This document shows, one piece after another, positions 43,583 to 55,977 of a stretch of DNA of 64,000 bases; the stretch's first letter is position 1; every line of letters starts with the position of its first letter. This DNA comes from Cymodocea nodosa (Eukaryota; Streptophyta; Magnoliopsida; Alismatales; Cymodoceaceae). Made by a program: the position numbers and the translations under genes. The notes beneath the pieces were generated by a model. The model did no database searches. It saw only the letters and a program-made list of their open reading frames with translations, and was not told the DNA's origin. Location: contig JAZBRI010000010.1 of assembly GCA_036874045.1 (NCBI GenBank), positions 1,756,001-1,820,000 of the forward strand, read 5' to 3'.

Positions 43583-46130
43583 ATGCTCCTTACATTTGTA
43601 GTGAGGTGTTGATCTACTAAAACTTCGAGTTGTGTGACTATGAGCTTGATTCAAGCATGGTGAGTGAATGTCATGTGGTGGGCATAAGGAGGTTGGTAGA
43701 GCTCATTTGTTGGGTCTCCTTGGCTATTGATAGTGAGGAGGGGTATTTTGGGGATTTTCTCCCCAACTTTAGTAAGTAATCCTTCCTCTCCTTTAATTAT
43801 CTCATATGTAATATTTTTGCATGTTATTGTTGATTTTTCAATAAATACTATGATTATGATGTGTGTTGAAGTTTAAATGTTCATTTATGTTAAATGTGGT
43901 TAATCATGCAATTACTATGTGGATTATTGTAAGTTATGGTAATTATTAGAAATGGTAGCAAAATTAGCTCATAAATAGTAAGACTTGTAACTGCAAGGTG
44001 TTTAAAAACTTAAATTCTTAAATTTTGCTGGTGATGCATATTTATTAGCATGCTTGATATATTGTTGATGATTAACACTTAGTGATATTGTGTTTTGTGG
44101 TTTATCCTACTTATGCGCAAATATAGATGATAATGCACAATGTAAATGGACTCATGCATTTCATGATATGTGATTGTTGTGTAATATGTGGATGCTTATT
44201 GTTTTGAAATATTATGAAATGGTGTGGGACTTGTGCAATTGTTTTGATTAATGACCAACTTGTTATGTATGTTTAAATTGGTTTAATTATAAGTTGAATC
44301 AATTGGATTAGCTATGAAACCTAACCATGAGAGCATAGTACTATGATATTGTGTATATGATTGAGACAAGATACACTTGGGCTATTTTAAGGTAACTTGA
44401 GGTATCCATAATGTGGTCATAGGATGATATGTGACTACCTAACTCTATTATAGGAAGAAATATGTAGTTGCACTTGACTCTATTGTAGGAGAATATGTAG
44501 TCGTAGCTAATCAAATGAAAGAGAAATTGGAAAGATGTATTTGGTTAGCCTAGTCTTGTTGATTTATTGTGTAAAACTAAAGGACTATTGATTTTGTTAA
44601 ATTGTATACATTTTATGTTTATATTGTCATTTATTTAATTTAGCTCACTCCTCTTGTTTTTTTTTTAGATTTTTCTATAGAGCAGCAGGTGATGTGAGAA
44701 TTAGAGAGGTCATGTTAAAATATATTTTTGCAGATAAGTTACAAATCTTTCCTTGATAAAAGAATGTATGCTTGAAACTATTTGATAGTTGTGAATATTT
44801 GTATGCATGTGAAGTGAGACAATTTTTTTGCCATATTGCTAGTTTTGTGATTTTTTGTTAGAATCAAGATTTACAAAAAGGAGAAGTGACCAACTAGTCT
44901 TTCACTATTTTGAATTCAAATATTCACTTATTTTATTCATTTTTATCGATGATTTAAGTTTATTTACCTCTTGTTATTAAATTTGTTCTTTTTAACATCT
45001 TGTAATATTAAAAGGAAAGTTTTCCATTCTTTTAATTTTACGACATTTGTCATGATTCTATATGAAGACATGACAAGTTACTAATTAGTAGCAATACATG
45101 TACCATCATGTAATCACATGTAAGATGTTGGTTAATGATGCATTAAGCTAATTAGTTGCATTACATGATAGATGATTAATGTATGCATTAACTTAGCAAA
45201 TTAAGATGCATTTATTAGTTTGGTGTCTTAAAACTCTTAAAAGGCAAAGTGGTTACTTAATTAGGCTTGTGCTTAGGAAAGGAGAACCTCCCACTTTCAT
45301 CCATTGATCTAGCTAAATGTTCATAGGTTTTACTGATTTAATCAAGAGAAATATAATGGATTGGCATCACGAAAGTACGTGAAGTGAGATAAAATATTTA
45401 GCAGAGGTGTACATAAGATAAAATAATGATTAAATGACTCTACCACTGACTATTAATGCAATTCAGGCTAACAAACCCAAAAGGATTTTACCCACAAAAC
45501 TCTAGTTTCCTTGACGGAATCATGACAAGTCATCAGAAACAACAAAAATTACAAAAACATACCTGCATTTATGTTGAAATTCAAAGGAATCATTTCACAA
45601 AAGTCAACTTTCCAAGTCAACGGCATATTTCATGTTATCTTTTCTTCGAAGATGCGGTGAGAGAATTTGGAGACCATGACTCATATTTATAAAATTATTA
45701 ATTTTATATATTTTCGATTTAGTCCATCACCTAATAAGATATCTTAAAATAGTCCATACATGTTAGCCTACATGACTTAAAGAATCTTCTAACATGCTCA
45801 ACTCAAAACCACCTAGATCACTTTTAACGAGCTTAATAACAAAAAACAAAAACTCAAAAATACTTCAATTGATTTTATATTCACTCACGACCAATTAGAT
45901 TTTACTCCAAGTAAATGGTAAAGGTATTGGATTGAAAATAAACTCTTCTCTTAAATGCACGTTTAATTCCCAACAATATTAGAAAATAACATGATCGTTT
46001 ATTTAGCAAATTTTTACGTGATTTTTTATTTTAATATTATTAATTTAAACATTTCTTATCTTTTATTGGTGATATTTATTAAAAATAAAAAATTTATCAT
46101 AGTTTCCATTCGCTTGTTAAGTACGGAAGA
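43583..46130. other. Intergenic, no supported gene
   Basis: About 2.5 kb of AT-rich DNA between the transposon pile and the calnexin promoter. 44640-44700 has 'agctcactcctcttg', a poly-T run and 'cagcaggtgatgtgag', a form sometimes seen near the end of chromovirus-type LTRs, but I see no terminus or coding relic to support that. A 78-codon frame at 45456-45692 has no recognisable motif. Confidence 0.5.
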
Positions 46131-46228
46131 ACTTATAATATTTGTCTGGGGTTGGGTCCCAAAATATGGTTGGCAGTGGTTTCTCTCTGGGTACACCTGC
46201 GAGTCGTGATGCCACGACACAAATCCGA

Positions 46229-46247
46229 CGTGGCAGTTTTTTATTGG
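46229..46247 (-). promoter_or_regulatory. ER stress response element (ERSE) upstream of calnexin
   Basis: On the plus strand CGTGG (46229-46233), nine bases, then ATTGG (46243-46247). Read on the minus strand this is CCAAT-N9-CCACG, an exact match to ERSE-I, bound in plants by bZIP28 with NF-Y. It lies about 170 bp upstream of the calnexin start codon. ERSE works in either orientation. A further ACGT core lies at 46256-46259 (GCACGTCAC). The motif is seen directly; induction by ER stress is inferred from the family. Confidence 0.8.
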
Positions 46248-46414
46248 GCATCTGCACGTCACAGCGACTCCATTCGCGACGGACGCCTATTTTTAATTCC
46301 GTCTCTCTTCCCACCTTTCGCCTGCTATCCCAGTGGCAAGATCCGATCTCTTCCTCTTCTCCCCTCGTATCTCATCTCGTCTAGGGCTTCAGCTCGAGCT
46401 CAAGGGTTCCGGCG

Positions 46415-49400
46415 ATGGCTGGGAAGTGGATCTTCACCTGGCCGATCCTCATCTTCTTGCTTTCCTGCCTAGCTTCGCACATCTCCACTTCCGACCCGGT
46501 AAAATTAAATGTGCTTCGTTTCTATACAAGTGCATGTTTCTATATTGGAGTGAATCTGAAGTTGTTACCTTTGGTGGCCACTGCAGATCTTCTACGAGCC
46601 ATTCGACGAGACGTTCGAGGGGCGGTGGATTGTCACTGAGAAGGATGATTACAAAGGTTCGTCTTCCATCATGGTATTTTGTGAGACTTTTACTTGTTTT
46701 GACCGTATGATCTTGATCCATTGTGGATCTAGGTGTTTCCAAAAGACACATTGTTGGTGTTGTAAGATTAGGATGCTGGTTGTGGTGAAGGGTTTAGGGG
46801 TCTTTGATCTTGCTATTTCTGATCAATTTCTGGGGAAAACGGTTATTTTTTGTTGTTTTATCTCAAATCCGATTTTGAAATGTTGAAGTGCCCAATTAAA
46901 TTCTACTTGATGGGATAGTATGGTAAAAGCATTAACTCCCAAGATCTGGTTTACGTCGTTGGTCTGATGTCTACTGTTTAGCTGTTGGTTTGTGTCATTC
47001 CATATTTCTCTCTAGATCCTTTATTTATGAAACGGGATTTATTAAATATGAAATATTAACTATAATTTTCTTAGATGGCGATGTACTTGAGTTTATGGAT
47101 AAATCATGTCTTTTATGAAACCTCTAACATATTTCAAATTACGATATTAATGAGATTTTTAAAGTGATGGGCTGATGGTGTTATTCATCACTTAAAGAAT
47201 GTGAGATCCCCTTGCACTTAATTTTCTCATTAAGTATTCAGATCAAACAAATGTTTCTTCTTTTATCTGTTTATATTTGACACATACAATTTTGAATTTT
47301 CGTTATTTTTCAAATCGATTATCATAATTGACAAGGACCCATCTTCAATACGTTCTAAGCTCTAGTATCATTTTATTCTTAGGAACAAGAATATGCAATT
47401 GGAAGAGCTCTCAAATCTTTAGTTACACTCCTTAAAATATAATATTCTGTTTGGAAATTTGTTGTAGTTTTTTAAATATCCTTATATGCATTTTGAAACA
47501 TAATCTAAACTCATCCAACAATATAAGTAAAAGTAAATAGAGTGGTTGAATTTTGATGCAGATTATTTTTGTTTAGGTTTTCATGCATGTGTATGGTATC
47601 ACAGTAGAATGGAAAGAGTGGAGAGATGCATCAAGAATCCTTAAAATTAAAAGGAAATTTTATAGGACATCTATTCACTTAGCTATTCTTTACAGTACAA
47701 AGTACTAGATTGTTAAACATCAACATGCACAAAAAGTTTTTGTTATTGAAATGACAATGTTAAGATAGACGAGTGTTGGTAGTGTAAGAGTAAAATCAAA
47801 GTGATTTTCTCTGAAATAGGGTAGATGCACTTATTCATGATAAAATAAGAGAAAATCAGCATAGATGATTGGATTATATCTATAGGAAGCTTATAGACAT
47901 ATTGTAAGTAAAGAGGAATTAATTAATTTAGTTGAAACTAGGAGGAAGATTAAAAAAACATGTGGTTTTTCATAGCGATGAATGATTTAAAATGACATAA
48001 TTCTATGAAACATTTAGTGATAGATAGGGATAAACTGAAAGAAAGGATTCATATGACTGATCAAATATAGTGTGATTAATGCATTGCAGGTTTTCTTGCT
48101 TGCTTCTGTAAATGCATGCATAATATCAGAACTCTGACCACTGGGATCCCCTGCTTCCCCTTACGTTGTACTCTAGCAATTTGACATGTTAATAAATAAA
48201 AGGGAGAGCATGGGCTATTTGGTTTTAAGGAATCAGAATCACATACCCTTATCCATTTAATTTTATACTATATTTATTATTTTCTTTATTTATTGTCTCT
48301 TCCTTGTAACTTATTGTATGATACAACTTTCATCATTCTTGATTGTATCTTAAATATCTGCTTTGGGAATGTGTCTTGTTAATTTTCACTTCAGGTGTTT
48401 GGAAGCACACCAAGAGTGAAGGACATGAAGACTATGGCCTTCTTGTGAGTGAGAAGGCAAGAAAATATGCTATTGTAAAAGAACTTGATTCGCTTGTTAA
48501 ACTTGAGGATGAAACAGTTGTCTTACAATTTGAGACCCGCTTCCAAAATGAGCTTGAGTGTGGAGGAGCATATCTTAAATATCTTCGATCTCAAGAAGCT
48601 GGATGGGTTCCCACAGAATTCAACAACGAATCTCCTTATTCCATTATGTTTGGGCCTGACAAATGTGGGTCCACGAACAAGGTTCACTTCATTTTTAATC
48701 ACAAGAACCCCAAGTCTGGCAAAGTTGTTGAACATCATCTTAAGTACCCACCAACTGTCCCATCTGATAAACTCTCTCATGTCTATACTGCCGTCCTTAA
48801 ACCAAATAATGAAGTGCATATTTTGATTGATGGGGAGGAGAAGAAAAAGGCAAACTTCCTATCTACAGATGACTTTGAACTGGCTCTTATCCCAGAGAAA
48901 ACCATTCCAGATCCAGATGACAAGAAGCCAGAGGATTGGGATGAGAGAGCTAAGATTCCAGATCCTGAAGCTGTGAAGCCAGATGATTGGGATGAGGATG
49001 CTCCCATGGAAATTGAAGATGAGAAAGCTGTCAAGCCAGAGGGATGGCTGGATGACGAACCTGAAGAAATTGATGATCCTGAAGCTACAAAGCCAGTTGA
49101 CTGGGATGATGAAGAGGATGGTGAATGGGAAGCACCAAAAATTGATAACCCAAAGTGTGAGTCTGGTCCTGGTTGCGGTGAATGGAAGAGACCTATGATA
49201 AGGAATCCAGCTTACAAGGGGAAATGGGATGCTCCTCTTATTGACAACCCAAACTACAAGGGCATTTGGAAACCACAGCAAATTCCCAATCCTGACTACT
49301 TCGAGCTGAAGAAGCCAGACTTTTACCCTATTGCTGCTATTGGCATTGAGATTTGGACGATGCAGGATGGCATTCTCTTTGACAATATTTTAATAGCAGA

Positions 49401-50351
49401 TGATGAGAAAATTGCAGAATCTTTCAGGGCTAAAACCTGGAAACCAAAGTTTAATGTTGAGAAAGAAAAACAGAAGGCTGAGGAGGATGCGGCTGTTATT
49501 CCTGGTGAACTTTCGGGTGTACAGGTGATATTTCCTTTCTTCCATTCATGTTAATTTTTATTATTAAATATTTTCTTTTAGTGCTTTTTAATAGATTGGT
49601 TTCCTAATGAGATTTGGTTATTATTTCAGAGGAAAGTATTTGACGTCCTGCACAAGATTGCTGACATTCCTTTCTTGAAAGCATACAAGGTCAAGATCAT
49701 CGTAAGTATAAGTTGCACACTCTTCTGCATTGTCACTGGGCAATCTATCCTCTTGAGATAGCTTTCAACAAATTGAATAATTTTCTCTAAATAATCTTAT
49801 GTTTTAAGTGCAACAAACGATATATAAAAGAATCATTTTTTTTGACCATTTGATGGTTATTCTCTTTGAGATTCTTGTTTTTTCTTCACTTTCATTGACA
49901 ATTTCACGCTCAATGAAGCTCATGGTCTTCATCTGCATAAATCCACACATGGAAAGGTGGGAACAGCTTTATTTATTGACCTGAAATATGACTTGTTTCC
50001 AGGACATTATCGAGAAGGCAGAAAAGCAGCCCAACCTCACAATTGGAGTACTCGTATCCATTCTGGTGGTCTTCCTAACGATTCTTTTGAAGTTTGTGTT
50101 TGGTGGTAAAAAGCCAGCGGTAAGTCCTCCACCAACTGTCATATTCTGTACATAGTACATGATTTGGATCCTAATTTCGGCTTTTGCCTTTTTTGTTCTC
50201 TTTGCAGGCAACTCCCGCAAGAACTACCACTGAGACTGATGGTGCTGCATCTGCCAAGGATGCAAGCAAGGACGACAGTGCTGATAATGATGAAAACGAC
50301 AAAGGAGATACCGCTGCAGCACGTCCCAGAAGGTCAAGGAGGGAAACATAA
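46415..50351 (+). CDS. CNX: Calnexin, ER membrane lectin chaperone (six exons)
   Basis: Exons: 46415-46498, 46587-46656, 48395-49524, 49630-49701, 50003-50119, 50208-50351. All introns are GT-AG and phases agree, giving 538 residues, the usual plant calnexin length. It folds N-glycosylated proteins in the ER by binding monoglucosylated glycans. Residues 1-25 form a signal peptide. The lectin domain includes Cys107 and Cys142 (expected disulfide) and sugar-contact positions Y111, K113, Y133 and M136 by family analogy. The P-domain (about 222-355) has four type-1 repeats (such as IPDPDDKKPEDWDE) and four type-2 repeats (such as GKWDAPLIDNPNYKG), with Cys306/Cys312. A membrane helix spans about 465-487. 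The cytosolic tail is acidic, then Arg-rich (RPRRSRRET), a likely ER-retention signal. Intron 2 is long (1.7 kb). No defects seen. An upstream ERSE fits stress induction. Confidence 0.96.
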
Positions 50352-53300
50352 ATAAGACGAGAATCGTTATCTTGAGATCCATGGGGTCTGTTTGTGCTCT
50401 TGTCGTGCTCAGTAATGAGAAAATTCAGCAAACAAGATTTTCTTATATTCAACCATATCATGTCATCAGCATTCTAAATTTTTGTAGAACTTGATCACCG
50501 TTTTTGCTAGAACTTGTGTATCCCGGGGTGGTAGTATTGTCGCTTATATTTAAATTCGGAAGAAAATTTACTGGGGGCTGTTAAGAAAGCCATACTTTGT
50601 TACGCTGCCAATGCCAATGATTCTGATGTGGTGTTTTCTTGTTAGATTATCGAGTATAAAGAGTCTATGATGATACTAGTCATTCTTTAAATTGAATTTC
50701 TTTGATACACATGGTAAATTACACGAGTGAAATCGCAAAACTTTCTTTCACTAAATTTTTTTACCAAAACATCTCATTTTTGTGGTAGCGTTTGCAGTGG
50801 CAAGGTCGTCCTATCCGCATTTCTGATGCGTGAAGTGGACTTATGGTGTGAAGGTTTTGGATTTGATAAGTGTTCGGGATAGACCTATGACAATCGCTCT
50901 TCTATATATGCTGATTGAATTATTGCGGTTGAATGCTTATATGTCATTGGGGAAGCACTATTTAGATTGTAGACCGTATATTTTGATTTTCTATTGAAAA
51001 TCAAATCAGACGATCTCTCCTCTATTAATTTTACTTGTAATATTAATACGATATGATTATCATATTATAATACTATATAGTAAATATTGTTTGTTATAGT
51101 TAATATTAGTCAATAAAATAATTAACACATAATTATATTTTAAATTAATATCTACATTACTAAAAGAAGGATTTAGGGTCATTTGTGTCATAATGTTGGA
51201 TTTTTTTAAATCTAGCCGCTAAAGAATTTAAGATTTTTCTTCTTCTAGTAATTGCCCTTACTCTTTTCTTTATTTTCTGTACTTATTGCTATTTATATCA
51301 TTAGTGAAGAAGCTTTTGCTATTAGAGCAAGTTTTAATTATGCTTAGGTTGGGGGATTTATGGGATCATATTGCTGGTACATTTAGCAAACTTGAAAAAT
51401 ATAGATGCATACTAGGTCGAGTCTAATTGTGCCAGCTTGGCTTTGACACAGTTTGATCATGTCGATCAATAGTATGACATGATTTGATGAGTTGTGTTGT
51501 GCTATTACATGGTGCAACCATGTCATTGACATGGCATGGTCTAGTGGGCTGTATTCAACTTGGCATGGTTCAACCAACGTAGCCTTGGCAAGCACAAGTG
51601 CCCAAGTGAGGGCTAGGGTTGGGCTACTAGGGCCTTAGGTGGGTAAGGTGGACAGTTGAGTTGACAAGCGGGTAGGACTATGAAGGTGTTATCGCATGAC
51701 CATGTTCAGGTTGACGAGGCTATGGGGGGCATTGCGACGTGACCTCATTAGGGTGGGGGTGGGGCTGAAGGGTTGTGTTATCACTTGTTGAATGGAGCGA
51801 TCGACTGATAGACGTCAACTATTTGCAATGAGCAAGGTTTAGGGATTGAAGTTTTAATTGCAGAATTGTAGGTGAATGTGGCATGCTATGTGGTGGTGCT
51901 ACGACGGTCTAGTAGGCATCAACTGCGTGCAACAAGTGACACTGTTGAGTCAACCAATCGAGGTGATAGAACAGCTTTCGGTCATTGGGCAGCACTAGCA
52001 AGTGGCAATCCTAGTGGAGTGGGTCACCAATGCATATGAGTCATGCTTGATTTTAATGGTTGATCATTTGATTTATCCAATGCATGGGAATTTACATGTT
52101 CTGCAGGATTAATGTGGGCCATTTGATTGAAATCAGGTTCATGTTGTTTTGATTAAAAGTTGGTTATGATTTGCATTTACATATGTATAGTAAGACTGAA
52201 CTCTTGTTTTCTCTCTCGCTCGGATTTCCTTTCGTTTGTCTTTCCTGTTTTCGTCTTCTTCGTCATCCGTGTGTGGTGCTCCCAATTCCTCCCTTCTAGT
52301 GCTACTGGTGGATGGTGGAGCTGGTAGATGCGTGGAACAAGCTCCCTAATCCGGTCTGGAATTCGTGTGGAGGTGACCTGCGGGAGTGCGCTTCAGCTCT
52401 CATCTCCGGTGGAGCTCCTTGTGTGGAATAGGCTTGCTGAAGCTACAACTCTATGCACGCCAGTAGAAACTAGCAGTATCTTCCATTCCAGCTACAGATC
52501 TTCCTTCTTCCTTTGCTGCAAGGGCGTGAAGAGGACCTGTGTGGAGCTCTCCTCCTCGGTTCTTGCTTGCACAGAGTAGAACAAAGGACTGTGTGCTCGA
52601 TTGGAGGATAGACAGCCTTCCAAGAGGTGGATCTTGAGAAGTGACGCCCCTCGAGTGAAGTCAACTTGAAGGAGAACTTCAAGGTACAAGGGATCGGAAT
52701 GTTCTTCTCCCGATTTGTCAAGTTTTGTAAAATTGTTTGCTGTTTGCGTACTCTATTTTCTGCATTTGTGTGTTCATGTCTTGTGTTTTCTATTTTTATG
52801 CGTGCTATCAGAGTTTTGCATTTTGTTAATCTCCTTGTTGCTGTTATTTCTAACTTTGTATTGATGATCTTGGTTATAGAATAAGTGAATTGGTTGGATG
52901 TTACATCATGCTAACATTCGTTGCTGTTTTACTATAATAGATGTGTTGTGTTGAGTCATGCATGCAAGGTGTTTGATAAAATGCCTTTGCATGTGTGGAC
53001 AGCCAAATTTGATTCTAACGTTTAGAATGTTTGGGAAACTTAATTTTAATGCATTCACCCTGTGATTAACTTAGGAATTATGTGAATAGTTTGTAGTTAA
53101 CATTGTTAGAATATAGATATAGGTATTGACATTTTGAGCTCATGTAGGTACATTAAATAAAGGTCCATTTTGTTATACATACTAGAGTTCTTGAATGAAG
53201 GAGGAGAATTCTATAATCTGAAATTCAGATATAGGCCTAACTCCAATGATCTTATAAGAACATTTTTCATTAATAAAGTAGTTAATAATCATGTCAATCA

Positions 53301-53430
53301 CTTAAGGAATAATTTCAAATGATTTTTGCTTTACTCTTTATGTTTGACATATTTTTGCACGCTTACTATGAATGTTGCCCTGTGCTTATGAATAGCTTGA
53401 AGATTAGAATTAAAGGCACACCATAATTCC
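50352..53430. other. Calnexin 3' flank and intergenic DNA; probable degraded gypsy LTR
   Basis: The first ~340 bp likely hold the calnexin 3' UTR. From about 51360 the base composition changes: 51400-52000 is GC-richer with repeated CATGGC/CATGTC words. 52200-53430 leads without a break to a primer-site-like sequence at 53444, so part of it may be the LTR of a decayed gypsy element, but I could not find its start. Short frames here (such as 52328-52579) show no family motif. Confidence 0.45.
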
Positions 53431-53443
53431 ATACAAGTTTTTG

Positions 53444-54235
53444 GCACCATTGCTAGAGAGCAATTTACGTGAGTTTTTATTTTTGATGATTTCATTGTGT
53501 AAATGTTTGACATGTTATTTTTATTTCTGATTTTTAGTTGCAAAGTGAAATTGATATATTGACTGATCATTAATATATCTTCTTTACTTTGTGTACTATT
53601 TTTATTTGTCAAACGTGGATATTGGATATAGGTGCAACAAAATTGTGATTTAATTAGTTATGTCTTGCATGAGTAGTTAGTAAGTACGTTTGTTGTGTAG
53701 TTTGCCTATTGTAGATATTTGAGTGTGAACTTTAGCAAGGAAATTAATACAAAAGTGGTTAGTTTGTTAAATTTTTAATTGCTATGGACAATTGATCTTT
53801 TGAGTTTGCAAATTTAGATTTTGATGCATCTTGCTTATGTTTGAAATGTGGATTGAATGGTCATACGCATGATAATTGCCCCTTCTATGATATCCATGCT
53901 AAAGTAAATGTACTTAATGATTGCAACTCATCTATGTTTTTTCAAGACAATGAAAAGTTATTGCACGATGCTTTCCTTGCTAGTAAAGATAAAATATTTA
54001 TAGAGGATTTAATGTAGAATTAAATAACACCATAGATGAAGCTAAATCTATTTTTAATTTGCTTGAATTAGAGAAATTTTCTTGTGAAACTGAGAGTTTA
54101 TAGTATGCTAGATAGTGAACTTAGTATTAGTTCAATTATTTTATCAGTTAATTTTGATGATAAAAACGTGTGGTTTAATTATTTCTATAATATTTTAGCA
54201 GACTTTTTACTAAAATAAAAATTGTCTAACTACTA
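53444..54235 (+). mobile_element. Degraded gypsy element H: primer site and Gag zinc knuckle
   Basis: 'TGGCACCATTGCTAGAGA' at about 53444-53461 resembles the tRNA-Asp primer site of gypsy elements. About 370 bp downstream one frame (53790-54018) reads 'FANLDFDASCLCLKCGLNGH' and completes a CX2CX4HX4C zinc knuckle (C-LK-C-GLNG-H-THDN-C), then 'HDAFLASKDKIFIEDLM' and a stop. The wording differs from G1/G2 Gag, so it is another family. It is cut at 54235 by element C. No pol is seen. Confidence 0.6.
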
Positions 54236-55642
54236 TGTAGGATCGAATGGCTACACAAGAGGGGGGTGAATTGTATTTTTCAACATTTTTGATTATAATT
54301 GAAACTTCAAAAATAAAAACAAGTCGAGACACTGTTTTAATCAAATCAATTATTCAAGGTTTCAATTACAATATACAATTCAATTCTCCTCTGAAATTGT
54401 AGATGCAATTATATAATGATACCATGTTTCATCTAATCAATTTTATAATTACAAATAGAGAAAACTAATTTACGGAATTTAAAACATTTCTCCCTGTTCG
54501 AGATTTTTCTTTTTTTCTTCTTCATCTTTTTCTTCTACAATTCTTCAGTAACAAATATCTGACTTTCTTGGCTTCATCGAATTTGATTTCTTCAGTGGCA
54601 TAAATCTGACTTTCTTTACTTTAGATCTTCAATGACATAAATCTGATTTTCTCTACTTCACTGAATTTTCTTTCATCTGAGAGCTTTTCGCCGAAGAGGT
54701 GTTTTTGATCATTGAAAAGATATTTCTTTTGGTGTGTAGGGATGATTGATTAACGAGAATTCTATGCCTTTTATATTGTATATTCATTTCATGCATATAT
54801 TCCACGTTTAATCACTATCAGTTTTTCACTCTTCACGTCTTTTGTTTTTCCTTCAACGAAATACACACATTCTGACCCATGTTTTCTTTTCGAATTTACT
54901 TTATTCGTCAATCTTGGATTTCTGAAAAATTTCCTATAAAATAAACTTTCTCGTCTAAAATTTTTCATCAAGTGTAATAATAAGTCATTGTGTTAATGTT
55001 AACTAACCGAGTAATACAAGTAGATTTATAACTTAATATATCTAACTCAACGAGTTTATCATGTGCCAAATCATGTGACAAAGTACTTTAACTAACTCAA
55101 CGAACTAACTCCATTGTGTTATAGATAACTCAACGAACTAGCTTCGTGGTGTTACGCTAACTTAACGAACTAGCTTAACCTTTCTTTCGAAAGGTTAAAT
55201 GTTAACTCACTGAAAATAGTTTAAATTTCAGATAGTTACAATACGAGTCATTAAAACTATCAAGTACCATGATTAAATGTTAATAGTGGAAGAAGGTATT
55301 CTTGTTTCCAATATACAAGACTACGATATATATCTAACTCATTGAAAATGTTAACTCACAATTTTCATTATCGAGTGCACATGGAAAACATGTGACAACT
55401 TAAAACATTAAAAACACACGTGCAAATAACTTAACTATAGAGTTTTTAACATAACTCTTTGACTAAATCGAAACATTAACTATTTAAAAGTTTAACTATC
55501 CAAAAATCTAACTATCTGAAAATTTTAACTATTAGAAAACTTTTCAATATTTAATTACGCGACTATTTTACTTAGAAAATATTATTTAGACTTATTTATA
55601 AATTTTAATAAAGCATTTATCATTAAAACAAAATTCCTAACA
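54236..55642 (-). repeat. 3' LTR of element C (mosaic)
   Basis: 1407 bp, plus-strand ends TGTAGGATCG and CCTAACA. 54236-55270 parallels LTR D (13633 back to about 12640). 55335-55642 parallels the start of the A 3' LTR. Between them, 55279-55335 is a fragment of the third ORF in the opposite orientation to the element. Confidence 0.8.
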
Positions 55643-55977
55643 ATCTCCCCCTTTTTGATGATGTCAAAACCTAATAAGTCAAATAATCTATCTTCTCCCC
55701 CTTTTTGGCATTATAAAAAAGTAAATAAAATGTAAGGAAGAAAAACTTGCTAAGTATATATCATTCAAAAGATATTTTTAAACATGCATAACTTTCGTGG
55801 ATAAGAATAAACTGTTTAAATAAAACTATTTGAAAAAAATTGTCAAAAACAAGTATATGATCATTAAATGCAATAAACAGTTTACATAATGCGATTGCTT
55901 TACACAAGTAATTTTCGGTAACAAATTACAATAAATAAATCATGTAATACATAATTTGTATAATCACAAGCCTCTTT

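Noticed and set aside
44640..44700. Possible chromovirus LTR end
   Set aside because: No terminal TG...CA, primer site or coding relic could be tied to it.
1..45000. CRISPR-like arrays suggested by many regularly spaced short repeats
   Set aside because: Repeats are diverged palindromes inside plant LTRs without unique spacers of constant size, and the genome is eukaryotic.
45456..45692. 78-codon frame before calnexin
   Set aside because: No motif, no good context, and length within chance for this region.
46152..46472. 106-codon frame and several overlapping frames across the calnexin 5' region
   Set aside because: They overlap the promoter and exon 1 in other frames. Calnexin exon 1 with signal peptide explains this region.
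48343..48394. Upstream extension of the large calnexin exon to an in-frame ATG at 48343
   Set aside because: It is intron: an acceptor 'acttcag' ends at 48394, and the family sequence joins exon 2 (DDYKG) to VWKHTKSEGH.
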